DNA of 64,000 nucleotides from JAXGXJ01 sp040772905 (GTDB lineage: Bacteria; Actinomycetota; Thermoleophilia; RBG-16-64-13): contig JAXGXJ010000007.1 of assembly GCA_040772905.1 (NCBI GenBank), positions 186,001 to 250,000 on the forward strand, given 5' to 3'. Positions 34,256 to 42,859 of this stretch are shown here, one piece after another (the first letter of the stretch is position 1; each line of letters begins with the position of its first letter). Made by a program: the position numbers and the translations under genes. Below the pieces are notes generated by a model. That model was given only the letters and a program-made list of their open reading frames with translations. It did not search any database and was not told where the DNA came from.

Positions 34256-35563
34256 ATGCGAAACAAGAAGACTTATGCTCTATTCCTCGCGCTGCTCATC
34301 GTAGCTCTCGTGTCGGTGCTGGGCCTTTCGGCCTGCGGCGACGAGGAACCCGCGGCGACCACCGCTGCTCCTACCGAGACCACTGCGGCGCCGACCGATA
34401 CCACCGCGGCACCGACCGATACCACCGCGGCTCCCGGCGGCTTCAAGGGCGAGATCACCCTGGGCGCCCTGGCGTCCATGACCGGTCAGAACGCCATGAC
34501 CGGCGCCGAGATGAAGTGGGCCTATGAGCGGGCCGTCAAGGACATCAACGCCAAGGGCGGCGTCAAGATGCCCGACGGCAACTACGAGCTGAAGATCCAG
34601 TTCGTGGACGACAAGACCGACGCCACCGAAGGTGCGGCGGGCGCTGAGAAGCTCATCAAGCAGCAGGGCATCAGCCTGATCCTCAGCACCAACATCACCC
34701 CCATCAACCTGGCGGCCGGCATCGTGGCCGAGAAGTACCAGGCCTACTACCAGATAGCCACCAGCTGGACCGATTACATCGAGGCCCAGAACTTCAAGTG
34801 GGTGTCGGATATCTTCTTCACCCCGCAGGCGGCCACCGAGATCCCGTTCAACGTGGCCAACCTCATGCCCGAGGCCGACCGCCCGCAGAACTGGTGCATG
34901 CTGACCGAGGACAACACCGACGGCGAGGGTATGGCCCAGGGTGCTGTGGCCGTCTCCAAAGCCTTCGGCTACAAAGAAGCCATGGTCGAGCGTTACACGC
35001 CCGGTACCAAGGACTTCTCCTCCATCATCCTGAAACTCAAGCAGAACAACATCGATGCGCTTATCACCCTCATCGGTTCGGCCGACGCCATCACCTTCAT
35101 GAAGCAGATGAAGGAGCAGAACTACTCGCCGAAACTGCTGTTCGGTTGGAAGGGCTTCTGGCCCACCGAGTTCAGCACCTCGCTTGGTCCTGACGCCAAC
35201 GGCGCCGGCCACGACGGCTTCTGGTCGGAAGGTAACGGCGCTCCCGGTTCCGCTGAGTTGGGCCAGGCCTTCAAAGACGAGCACAACGGCCTCGACTCCG
35301 TGAGCATCGGTCTCTCCTACGCCAACGTCCAGATCATGGTGATGGCCATCGAGAAGGCCGGCTCCACCGATCCGGCCAAGGTCCGTGACGAGGTCTTCGG
35401 CGGCACCTTCGCCGGCACCACTATGGGCGACGTCACCTACAGCGAGAAGGGTATCGCCAATACAGTGCCCTACGGCCTGTGGTGGAAAGACGGCAAGCGC
35501 ATCCAGTACTGGCCCGATGCCGGCAATACCATCGAGTGGTTCGTGCCCTGGGATCAGAGGTAG
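34256..35563 (+). CDS. ABC transporter substrate-binding lipoprotein 2 (LivK-like)
   Basis: A 435-residue lipoprotein with lipobox LSAC. The linker holds four seven-residue TTAAPT(E/D) repeats. The binding domain is almost the same as that of copy 1, at protein and DNA level, while the signal peptide and the first linker residues (CGDEEPAATTAAPTETTAAP) match copy 4 far better. This makes it a mosaic. Differences from copy 1 include IKL to ISL, DMFF to DIFF, VQVMVQA to VQIMVMA and ICN to IAN. All four copies presumably feed the single LivGHFM transporter. Own leader and terminator suggest independent transcription. Confidence 0.93.
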   Translation: MRNKKTYALFLALLIVALVSVLGLSACGDEEPAATTAAPTETTAAPTDTTAAPTDTTAAPGGFKGEITLGALASMTGQNAMTGAEMKWAYERAVKDINAKGGVKMPDGNYELKIQFVDDKTDATEGAAGAEKLIKQQGISLILSTNITPINLAAGIVAEKYQAYYQIATSWTDYIEAQNFKWVSDIFFTPQAATEIPFNVANLMPEADRPQNWCMLTEDNTDGEGMAQGAVAVSKAFGYKEAMVERYTPGTKDFSSIILKLKQNNIDALITLIGSADAITFMKQMKEQNYSPKLLFGWKGFWPTEFSTSLGPDANGAGHDGFWSEGNGAPGSAELGQAFKDEHNGLDSVSIGLSYANVQIMVMAIEKAGSTDPAKVRDEVFGGTFAGTTMGDVTYSEKGIANTVPYGLWWKDGKRIQYWPDAGNTIEWFVPWDQR

Positions 35564-35629
35564 CGAGCGCTCGCCGGTGAGCATGCCCTTCACATGAAGG
35601 GCGGCCACTTGTCGCAAAGCGACGATTCT

Positions 35630-35660
35630 GACCCCCTCCTCGCCAAGCGAGGAGGGGGTC
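35630..35660 (+). terminator. Terminator after binding protein 2
   Basis: Thirteen-base perfect stem around a five-base loop, with CCCCCTCCTCG / CGAGGAGGGGG arms followed by TTGTCG. It is 66 bases past the stop codon. Confidence 0.85.
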
Positions 35661-36442
35661 TTGTCGTGGACGGAGGAGTATCTGCTTCGAGAACGCGTTC
35701 GCCTACGTCTCCGTCTGTCCCACCTGGTGCCACAGGGGATGCGGATTGAGTCTGACGATGCAACCCACAGACCTCCTCCCGACTGAGACCCTGGCTGTCC
35801 GGGCCCGCGTTCTGGTCGTGTTGAGAAACCGGCTGGGTGCAGCCGCCTCCGGATAACCCGGATGTGACGGCCTATCCGGCCGGGCAACCTCCTTTTCTAG
35901 GTATCGCTGGACACGCTTGCGCCACATTGAGCGAGTGGTTCAACTTCAGGGCAGCTTGTTGGAGATGAATCGGGCCGCCCGACCACACTCGGATTCAGTC
36001 TTGGTCACTTGGGACGGCCGCTGACCCGTGTTTTCAAACGGCAGGCTGCCTAGAAACCTCGCGGAGAACCCCACATGGCTCCGTCTAACCGATCAAATCG
36101 TAGCTCTGTCGCTACAAGCACCGTACCGCAGCCATGCGCAACGCGGGGGCATCGGCCTCGCAAGCCCCTGTACCGTCCCTACGCCAGAAGGGAAGGCCCG
36201 TGTGCCATCCCACTGCGTGAAATCACATCCCGTTTAGCGCGTGCCGACTTGCTTCAAGCAGACTGGGGACCTACGCTGAAGATGGACGTGCAAGGCGCTG
36301 TGGACGCCAGTGTCCGGTCCTGGCGACTATTCACCTAGACAGGGGGGGGGACGGGATGACCGCGCGATCGTAGCCACCGCTGCGTCTTTTTCATCGAGCC
36401 TTCTGTGAGCTTCAATACGCACGAACGTTGGGGGGAAATGCT
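35661..36442. other. Gene-poor stretch between binding proteins 2 and 3
   Basis: This is the largest gap in the window (about 780 bases past the terminator). Short open frames on both strands (for example 35703-35927 minus and 36075-36338 plus) have no recognisable domain, and their composition does not look like neighbouring genes. The base composition is visibly less GC-rich than the surroundings. Only the last 110 bases can be explained: a nine-base G-run and GACGGGATGACC (36338-36361), the counterpart of the shared leader element, and a GGGGGG ribosome binding site at about 36430. The rest may be a decayed gene or an unrecognised RNA. Confidence 0.4.
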
Positions 36443-37771
36443 ATGGCAAGAAGGACTCTCTTCCTATTCACTCTGGTCATCGTGGTCATCCTCGCTCTGG
36501 GCCTCGTCTCCGCGTGCGGCGAGGAGGAGACGGCCACCACCGCTGCTCCCACCGAGACCACCGCATCACCAACTGAGACCACCGCAGCTCCGACCGAGAC
36601 CACCGCTGCGCCCACCGAGACCACCGCTGCGCCCACCGGCTCGTTCGACGGCGAACTGGTCGTGGGAGCGGTCGGGACGCTCACCGGTGCGGGCGCCATG
36701 GGCGGCGCCGAAGCTGTGTGGGCCTACAACAAGGCTGTCGCCGATATAAATGCCGGCGGCGGTGTGGATATTGCCGGCAAGAAGATGGAGTTGAAGCTCA
36801 AGTGGGTCGACGACAAGAGCGACGCCACTGAGGGCGCCGCGGCGCTTGAGAAGCTCATCAAGGCCGAAGGCATCAAGATCATTCTGAGCACGCAGGTGAC
36901 CCCCATCAACTTGGCCGCCTGCACCGTAGCCGAGAAGTACCAGGCCTTCTACCAGATGGTGGTCGCCTGGAGAGACGTGGTCGAGCAGCAGAACCTCAAA
37001 TGGGTGTCGGACTTCTTCTTCACCCCTGCTGAAGTGGCCGAGGTGCCGTTCAACATGGTCTCGCTCCAGCCTGAAGCCGACCGGCCGGCCAGGTGGGCCA
37101 TCTTCACCGAGGACAACGCCGACGGCCAGGCCCTGGGCGGTGGCGTGAAGGCTACCATGGAGAAGTTCAACATTACTCCGGCACTATATGAGACCTACAC
37201 ACCCGGCAGCAAGGACTACTCTTCTTCCATCCTCAAGATGAAGCAGGCCAACATCGATGCTGTAGTGACGCTCATCTCGCCGGCAGACGGCATCACCTTC
37301 ACCAAGCAGATGAAGGAGCAGGACTTCGCTCCCAAGTACATGATGGGTTGGAAGGGGTTCTGGCCGACCGAGTACATGGAAGGCCTGGGTGCCGACTCTG
37401 ACTACGTATGCTACGACGCGTTCTGGAGTGAGGACAACGGAGCCCCTGGCTCCAAAGAGCTCGGTGAGGCCTACAAAGCCGACAACAATGGCCTGGATTC
37501 TGTTAGCATCGGCCTCTTCTACGCCAACGTACAGATCCTCGCCAAGGCTTTTGAAAACGCAGGCTCGACCGACCCAGCCGCGGTGCGGGATGCTGTGTTC
37601 AACCACACCTTCCCCGGCACCGTCATGGGCGACGTGCAGTACAACGAGAAGGGCACGGCCAAGGTCATACCGCTGGGCAACCAATGGATGGGCGGCAAGC
37701 GGGTGATCATCTACCCGAAAGAGGTGGCCACCGGCGAGATGGAGTGGTTCAAGCCCTGGAAGGAGAGATGA
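36443..37771 (+). CDS. ABC transporter substrate-binding lipoprotein 3 (LivK-like)
   Basis: A 442-residue lipoprotein (lipobox VSAC). The linker has five near-perfect TTAAPTE repeats, the most of any copy. The binding domain starts GELVVGAVGTLTGAGAMGG and is clearly diverged from copies 1 and 2, roughly half identical by eye, but shares landmarks with all of them (QVTPINLAACTVAEKYQA, YTPGSKDYSSSILKMKQ, MGWKGFWPTEY). It resembles copy 4 more than copies 1 and 2. The start ATG 36443 has GGGGGG eight bases upstream. Probably binds a related but distinct ligand. Confidence 0.93.
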   Translation: MARRTLFLFTLVIVVILALGLVSACGEEETATTAAPTETTASPTETTAAPTETTAAPTETTAAPTGSFDGELVVGAVGTLTGAGAMGGAEAVWAYNKAVADINAGGGVDIAGKKMELKLKWVDDKSDATEGAAALEKLIKAEGIKIILSTQVTPINLAACTVAEKYQAFYQMVVAWRDVVEQQNLKWVSDFFFTPAEVAEVPFNMVSLQPEADRPARWAIFTEDNADGQALGGGVKATMEKFNITPALYETYTPGSKDYSSSILKMKQANIDAVVTLISPADGITFTKQMKEQDFAPKYMMGWKGFWPTEYMEGLGADSDYVCYDAFWSEDNGAPGSKELGEAYKADNNGLDSVSIGLFYANVQILAKAFENAGSTDPAAVRDAVFNHTFPGTVMGDVQYNEKGTAKVIPLGNQWMGGKRVIIYPKEVATGEMEWFKPWKER

Positions 37772-37825
37772 TCGACGGCCAAGAGGCAGCCTGTGTAAGA
37801 CAGGAGCAACCAAGCTGATCGACTG

Positions 37826-37857
37826 ACAGCCCCCTCCTCGCTTGAGGAGGGGGCTGT
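37826..37857 (+). terminator. Rho-independent terminator after binding protein 3
   Basis: Thirteen-base perfect stem (arm ACAGCCCCCTCCT), six-base loop, and a T-rich tail (TTTCTTCC). It lies 54 bases after the stop. The best-formed terminator of the array. Confidence 0.92.
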
Positions 37858-38137
37858 TTCTTCCTACCAAACCACATCCCCCCCAAGAGCCTTCGCTCGT
37901 TGTTGAGTACGCGCCCACTACCGTCTTGCCCTTTATCTTATTAGCTGTTAAGTTGTGCCTGGGCGGCCTCCGCGAGTGTCGCTTTCGACTGTCGAGCCGA
38001 TGCCTCAATGTCGGGGCATCGCGGCACATGAACCGCATGACGGGGGGGTCTATGGCGTGACATTGGCAGGGTGATCATCAGCGCTGGGCTTTTCTCACAA
38101 GCCCACATCCGCTTCCGACAGAGTCTAGGGGGTAACC
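37858..38137 (+). promoter_or_regulatory. Leader region of binding protein 4
   Basis: No gene in this stretch, which belongs to a 366-base gap. A locally AT-rich segment at about 37930-37955 (TTATCTTATTAGCTGTTAAG) may contain the promoter. A seven-base G-run at 38042-38048 is followed by TCTATGGCGTGAC (38049-38061), identical over its core to the element before copy 1. A hairpin GGGCTT-TTCTCAC-AAGCCC lies at about 38085-38103. The ribosome binding site is TAGGGGG. Confidence 0.5.
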
Positions 38138-39448
38138 ATGCGAAGCAAGAGGCTCTTCCTACTGGGTCTCGTGATCCTCATCGTGGGTCTCATGTCCGCC
38201 GTGGTGTTCACGGCTTGTGGTGACGAAGAACCTGCCGCGACCACGGCGGCACCTACCGAAACCACGGCCGCTCCGACCGAGACCACCGCAGCTCCGACCG
38301 AGACCACGGCTCCCGCCGCCGGCTCCTTCGACGGCGAGCTCGTCATCGGCGCCATGGGCACGCTTACCGGTATGGGCGCCATGAACGGCGCCGAACACTA
38401 CTGGACCTACAACAAGGCAGTCGCCGACATCAACGCCGCGGGTGGCGTCAACGTCGGTGGCAAGAGGCTGGAGATGAAGCTCAAGTGGATCGACGACAAG
38501 AGCAGCGAGACTGAAGCGGCCGCAGCCGTCGAGAAGCTCATCAAGGTCGAAGGCACCAAGATCATCCTCGGCAGCCAGACCACACCTATCAACATGGCGG
38601 CCGCTATCGTGGCCGAGAAGTATCAGGCGTATCACCAGCAGGTCATCACCTGGACCAATATGGCGCGCGAGCAGAAGTGGCAATGGAATACCGACCTGTT
38701 CTTCGGCCCTGACAAGGTAGGTGAGGTGCCGTTCCTCATGGTCGAGACCATGCCCGAGGCCGAACGGCCCAAGAACTGGTGCATCCTTACCGAGGACAAC
38801 GCCGACGGCCAGGCTCTCGGCGACGGTGTCAAGGCTATGGCAGAACTGCACAAGATCAACGTCGCCGTCTACCAGACCTACACCCCAGGCACCAAGGACT
38901 ACTCCTCGATCATCCTGAAGATGAAACAGAACAACGTCGACGCCATCGTAGTCCTCATCTCGGCGGCCGACGGTATCACCTTCACCAAGCAGATGAAGGA
39001 ACAGAACTTCTCGCCCAAGTACATGATGGGCTGGAAAGGCTTCTGGCCGACTGAGTACATGTCGGGCTTGGGCAACATGTCCGACTACGTGTGCTACGAC
39101 GGTTTCTGGTCCGAGGACTTGGGCTATCCGGGCGCCAAGGAGCTGGGCGAGGCCTACAAGGCTGAGCACGATGGGCTCGACTCGGTGAGCATGGGTCTGT
39201 TCTACGCCAACGTGCAGATCCTCAAGGCCGCCATCGAGGCCGCCGGCTCAACCGATCCGGCCGCGGTCCGTGACCAGGTCTTCGGTGGCACCTTCACGGG
39301 AACCGTGATGGGTGACATCACGTACGACGAGGGTGGCGTCGCCGACATCCAGCCGCTGGGCCTGCAGTGGATAGGCGGTGAACGCAAGATCATCTACCCC
39401 GATTCCGGCGTCAAGATGGAATGGTTCAAGCCCTGGGAAGAGCGCTGA
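38138..39448 (+). CDS. ABC transporter substrate-binding lipoprotein 4 (LivK-like)
   Basis: A 436-residue lipoprotein. The signal ends in lipobox FTAC, followed by CGDEEPAATTAAPTETTAAP and further repeats. The binding domain opens GELVIGAMGTLTGMGAMNG and is closest to copy 3. It differs from copies 1 and 2 through much of the ligand-binding region, while YTPGTKDYSSIILKMKQNNVD and MMGWKGFWPTEYMSGLG remain. Start ATG 38138 has a TAGGGGG site seven bases upstream. Last of the array, convergent with ileS. Confidence 0.93.
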   Translation: MRSKRLFLLGLVILIVGLMSAVVFTACGDEEPAATTAAPTETTAAPTETTAAPTETTAPAAGSFDGELVIGAMGTLTGMGAMNGAEHYWTYNKAVADINAAGGVNVGGKRLEMKLKWIDDKSSETEAAAAVEKLIKVEGTKIILGSQTTPINMAAAIVAEKYQAYHQQVITWTNMAREQKWQWNTDLFFGPDKVGEVPFLMVETMPEAERPKNWCILTEDNADGQALGDGVKAMAELHKINVAVYQTYTPGTKDYSSIILKMKQNNVDAIVVLISAADGITFTKQMKEQNFSPKYMMGWKGFWPTEYMSGLGNMSDYVCYDGFWSEDLGYPGAKELGEAYKAEHDGLDSVSMGLFYANVQILKAAIEAAGSTDPAAVRDQVFGGTFTGTVMGDITYDEGGVADIQPLGLQWIGGERKIIYPDSGVKMEWFKPWEER

Positions 39449-39522
39449 GTCATACCCGGCCACCGGCGCCGCTCCATGCCGGCTGACCTGGACCACAACG
39501 GGACCTTGAAGCCGATAGAGAT

Positions 39523-39554
39523 GAAGGGCCCTCTCCTCGCGGAGGGGGCCCTTC
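39523..39554. terminator. Terminator between binding protein 4 and ileS
   Basis: A 14-base stem with one G-T pair and a TCGC tetraloop. It lies between convergent genes, 74 bases after the binding-protein stop and 57 bases past the ileS stop. Confidence 0.85.
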
Positions 39555-39610
39555 TGTATCCTGGATCAACAGACTCGGGGGTACATGGATCCGCCGGCAC
39601 GCGGACCGGC

Positions 39611-42600
39611 TCAGGCTTTGGCGACCTCGATCGTCACAGGCAGGCCGTTGACCTTCACGTGCTCCAGGAAGCCACCGGCGAGAGTCGCATTGCCTTCACC
39701 GTCACCGCCCGTCAGCGGCGGCGCACAGGGGTCGCCGCCCTCCACCTCCAGGGTGACCGCCAGCGTCTCCCTCTGCACCCACTCGCCGTGCACGCTCAGC
39801 ATCTCGGCCAGCTCGGCCGGTCCGCTGATGCGCAGATGGATGCGGTCGTCGATCTGGAAATCGGCTGCCTTGCGGGTGTTCTGCACGTGGTGCACCAGCT
39901 CGCGAGCCAGACCTTCCCGCAGTAGTTCCGCGGATAAGCGGGTGGAGATGGCCACGGCGATGCCGCCTTCACGCTCCACGCGGAAACCCTCACGCTCGTG
40001 GGCCTCGACCACGAAGTCCTCGGGCGCGAACTCATATTCGTGACCTTCCACCTTCACCATGACCGAGCGCCCGCCGCTTACCCGGTCGCCGGTCTCGTCG
40101 GCCGGGAGCGCGGCCACCGCCGCCGCGACCGCTGGCATGTTCTTGCCGAACTTGGGTCCCAGGGTACGGTAGTTGGGTTTGATGACGTAGCTCACCAGCT
40201 CGCCGGCCGATTCCACGTGCTCGATCTCTTTCACGTTCAATTCTTCAGCCACCACAGCGGCCAGGCTCTCCACCGCCGCCTGCTGCGTAGGCCCTGCGGC
40301 GACCACCGCCACCTCGATCGGCTGACGGGTCTTGATCTGGGCCGAGTTGCGGGCGGCCCGGCCCAGATTGACCACCTGGCGCGCCGTGGCCATGCGGAAG
40401 CTAAGGTCTTCGTCGATGAGGTCCTCGTCGGCGATCGGCCAGTCCACCAGATGCACCGATTCCGGAGCCTCCGCGGACCGTTCGGCCACCAGGTTCTGAT
40501 ACATCTCCTCCGCCAGGAAGGGAGTGAAGGGCGCCAACAGCTGGCTGAGCGTCACCAAGCATTCGTTGAGAGTGAGGTAGGCGGCGATCTTGTCGGCGTC
40601 GGCCTCGCTCTTCCAGAAACGGCGGCGGCTGCGACGCACGTACCAGTTGGAGAGTTCGTCGACGAACTCGGCGATGGCGCGTCCGGCGGCGAAAGCGTCG
40701 TAGCCCTCGAGCTCGCTCGTGACCTTCTTGATAAGGATGTGGAGATCGCCCAGTATCCAGCGATCCATCAGGCTACGCTCCGCCACGGGCAGATGATGCT
40801 CCGCGGGATCGAAGCCGTCGATATTGGCATACAGCGTATAGAAGGAGTAGGTGTTCCACAAAGTGAGTATGAACTTGCGGATGACCTCGTCCACGTTCTC
40901 GGGCCCGAAGCGACGGGCGAACCAGGGCGAGCTGACCGTGAACAGATACCAGCGGAGTGCATCAGCTCCCTGCTTGTCCAGGATGGTCCAGGGGTCGACC
41001 ACGTTGCCCAGGCGCTTGGACATCTTGCGTCCCTCGTTGTCCAAGATGTGGCCCAGACAGAGGACGTTGCGGTAGCAGGTGTGTCGGGTGAGAAGGGCGC
41101 TGATGGCCAGCAGGCTGTAGAACCAGCCCCGCGTCTGATCGATGGCCTCGCAGATGAAATCGGCCGGGAAGCGGCGCTCGAACATCTCCTGGTTCTCGAA
41201 GGGATAGTGCCATTGCGCGACCGGCATGGAGCCGGAATCGAACCAGGCGTCGATGACCGCATCCACACGGCGGGTTTCCTCGCCGCATTGCGGACAGGGA
41301 AAGACGACCTCGTCCACGTAGGGACGGTGCAGTTCCAGCTCCGAAAGGTCCCGGCCCGCCAGCTCGCTCAGCTGGGCTCGGGAGCCGACGATGGTGTCGT
41401 GGCCCTTCGGACAACGCCAGGCGGGCAGCGGCGTGCCCCAATAGCGATCTCGAGAAAGCGACCAGTCGATGTTGTTCTCCAGCCATTTGCCGAAACGGCC
41501 GTGTTTCAGATGATCCGGATACCAGGTGACCTCTTCGTTGGCGGACAGCACTTCGTCCTTGCGCGCGGTGGTGCGCACGTACCACGAGGTCTTGGCGTAG
41601 TAGATGAGGGGGGTGTCGCAACGCCAACAGAAGGGGTAGTTGTGCTCGTAGGGCTGGCGCGCGTGGAGCAGGCCGCGGGCGTCGAGCTCGTCCATGATGC
41701 CGGCGTCGGCGTCCTTGACGAAGGTGCCGACCCACGGCGTGACTTCAGAGGTGAAGCGGGCTTCCTCGTCCACCGGCATGACCACAGGCAGATCGTTGGC
41801 CTGGCCGACGAGCATGTCGTCGGCGCCGAACGCCGGGGCGATGTGGACGATGCCGGTACCCTCGTCGGTGGCGACAAAATCAGCCTCGATCACCCGCCAA
41901 GCCGGCTTCTCGGGCGAGACGAAATGGTAGGGCGCGTCGTAGTGCAGGCCCACCAACTCGCTGCCGAGGAATGTCTCTTCCACGACCGCTTCGGGACCCA
42001 GCACAGCCGCGACCAGATCGGCGGCCAGGATGAGATGCTCCTCGCCGAAGCGGGCCCGAGCGTAGGTGATATCGGGACCGACAGCGGCGGCCACGTTGGA
42101 GATGAGCGTCCAGGGCGTGGTCGTCCACACCAGCAGGCTCACCGGGCGGCCGTCGTCGGCCAGTTTCCGGGCGGCGCCCTGCGGGGCCGCCCCCGTGGAG
42201 GCCGGGGCATCCAAGAGCGGGAAGCGTACGTAGATGGAGGGATCGGTGACCAGTTGGTAGCCGGACGCCACCTCGTGCGACGACAGCGCCGTGCCGCAGC
42301 GCGGGCAGTACGGCACCACCTTGTGGCCCTCGTAGAGCAGGCCTTCCTTGGCGAACTCGCTCAGGATCCACCACACCGACTCGATATAACCATCGGTCAT
42401 GGTCATGTAGGGGTCGTCGAGGTCCAGCCACATGCCGATGCGCTCGGTCATACGGTTCCAGTCGTCCACGTACGCGGTCACCGACTCGCGGCACAGCTTG
42501 TTGAACTGGGCCACGCCGTAGGCCTCGATCTGCTCCTTGTGATCGAAGCCCAGTCGCTTCTCGATCTCGAGTTCCACCGGCAGGCCGTGGCAGTCCCAAC

Positions 42601-42859
42601 CCGCTTTGCGACCCACGAAGTAGCCACGCATGGTCTTGTAGCGGGGATAGATGTCCTTGAACACGCGCGCAAGGACATGGTGGACACCGGGCTTGCCGTT
42701 GGCCGTGGGCGGACCTTCGTAGAACACCCATTCCGGCTGGCCGGCGCGCAGTTCCAGGCTCTTCTCGAAGATGGAGTTCTTCTTCCACCAGGCGAGGATG
42801 CGTTCCTCGAGAGCCGGAAAACTCTGACTCGTGTCTACCGCTCGATACTTCCCTGCCAT
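39611..42859 (-). CDS. ileS: Isoleucyl-tRNA synthetase
   Basis: A 1082-residue class I synthetase of the long eukaryote-like/actinobacterial IleRS type. The HIGH-type sequence is GKPGVHHVLARVFKD (about residues 56-70), LVWTTTPWTLISN is the editing-domain (CP1) motif, and KMSKR is in EGRKMSKRLGNVVDPW. The anticodon-binding domain and a C-terminal domain follow. The start ATG 42857-42859 has a strong GGAGGAGG ribosome binding site. IleRS of this type is often less sensitive to mupirocin, a family observation not testable here. Expression is predicted to be controlled by the T-box leader upstream. Confidence 0.97.
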   Translation of the reverse strand: MAGKYRAVDTSQSFPALEERILAWWKKNSIFEKSLELRAGQPEWVFYEGPPTANGKPGVHHVLARVFKDIYPRYKTMRGYFVGRKAGWDCHGLPVELEIEKRLGFDHKEQIEAYGVAQFNKLCRESVTAYVDDWNRMTERIGMWLDLDDPYMTMTDGYIESVWWILSEFAKEGLLYEGHKVVPYCPRCGTALSSHEVASGYQLVTDPSIYVRFPLLDAPASTGAAPQGAARKLADDGRPVSLLVWTTTPWTLISNVAAAVGPDITYARARFGEEHLILAADLVAAVLGPEAVVEETFLGSELVGLHYDAPYHFVSPEKPAWRVIEADFVATDEGTGIVHIAPAFGADDMLVGQANDLPVVMPVDEEARFTSEVTPWVGTFVKDADAGIMDELDARGLLHARQPYEHNYPFCWRCDTPLIYYAKTSWYVRTTARKDEVLSANEEVTWYPDHLKHGRFGKWLENNIDWSLSRDRYWGTPLPAWRCPKGHDTIVGSRAQLSELAGRDLSELELHRPYVDEVVFPCPQCGEETRRVDAVIDAWFDSGSMPVAQWHYPFENQEMFERRFPADFICEAIDQTRGWFYSLLAISALLTRHTCYRNVLCLGHILDNEGRKMSKRLGNVVDPWTILDKQGADALRWYLFTVSSPWFARRFGPENVDEVIRKFILTLWNTYSFYTLYANIDGFDPAEHHLPVAERSLMDRWILGDLHILIKKVTSELEGYDAFAAGRAIAEFVDELSNWYVRRSRRRFWKSEADADKIAAYLTLNECLVTLSQLLAPFTPFLAEEMYQNLVAERSAEAPESVHLVDWPIADEDLIDEDLSFRMATARQVVNLGRAARNSAQIKTRQPIEVAVVAAGPTQQAAVESLAAVVAEELNVKEIEHVESAGELVSYVIKPNYRTLGPKFGKNMPAVAAAVAALPADETGDRVSGGRSVMVKVEGHEYEFAPEDFVVEAHEREGFRVEREGGIAVAISTRLSAELLREGLARELVHHVQNTRKAADFQIDDRIHLRISGPAELAEMLSVHGEWVQRETLAVTLEVEGGDPCAPPLTGGDGEGNATLAGGFLEHVKVNGLPVTIEVAKA

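Noticed and set aside
34350..34440. Short tandem repeats that could suggest a CRISPR array
   Set aside because: Repeats are contiguous 21-base units without spacers and encode a regular Thr/Ala/Pro linker in frame.
34280..35887. 535-codon minus-strand frame opposite binding protein 2
   Set aside because: Shadow of the lipoprotein; the same frame appears opposite copy 1 only because the two copies are near-identical.
35703..35927. 74-codon minus-strand frame in the gap after binding protein 2
   Set aside because: It has an AGGAGG-like sequence upstream but no recognisable domain, and the region as a whole lacks coding character.
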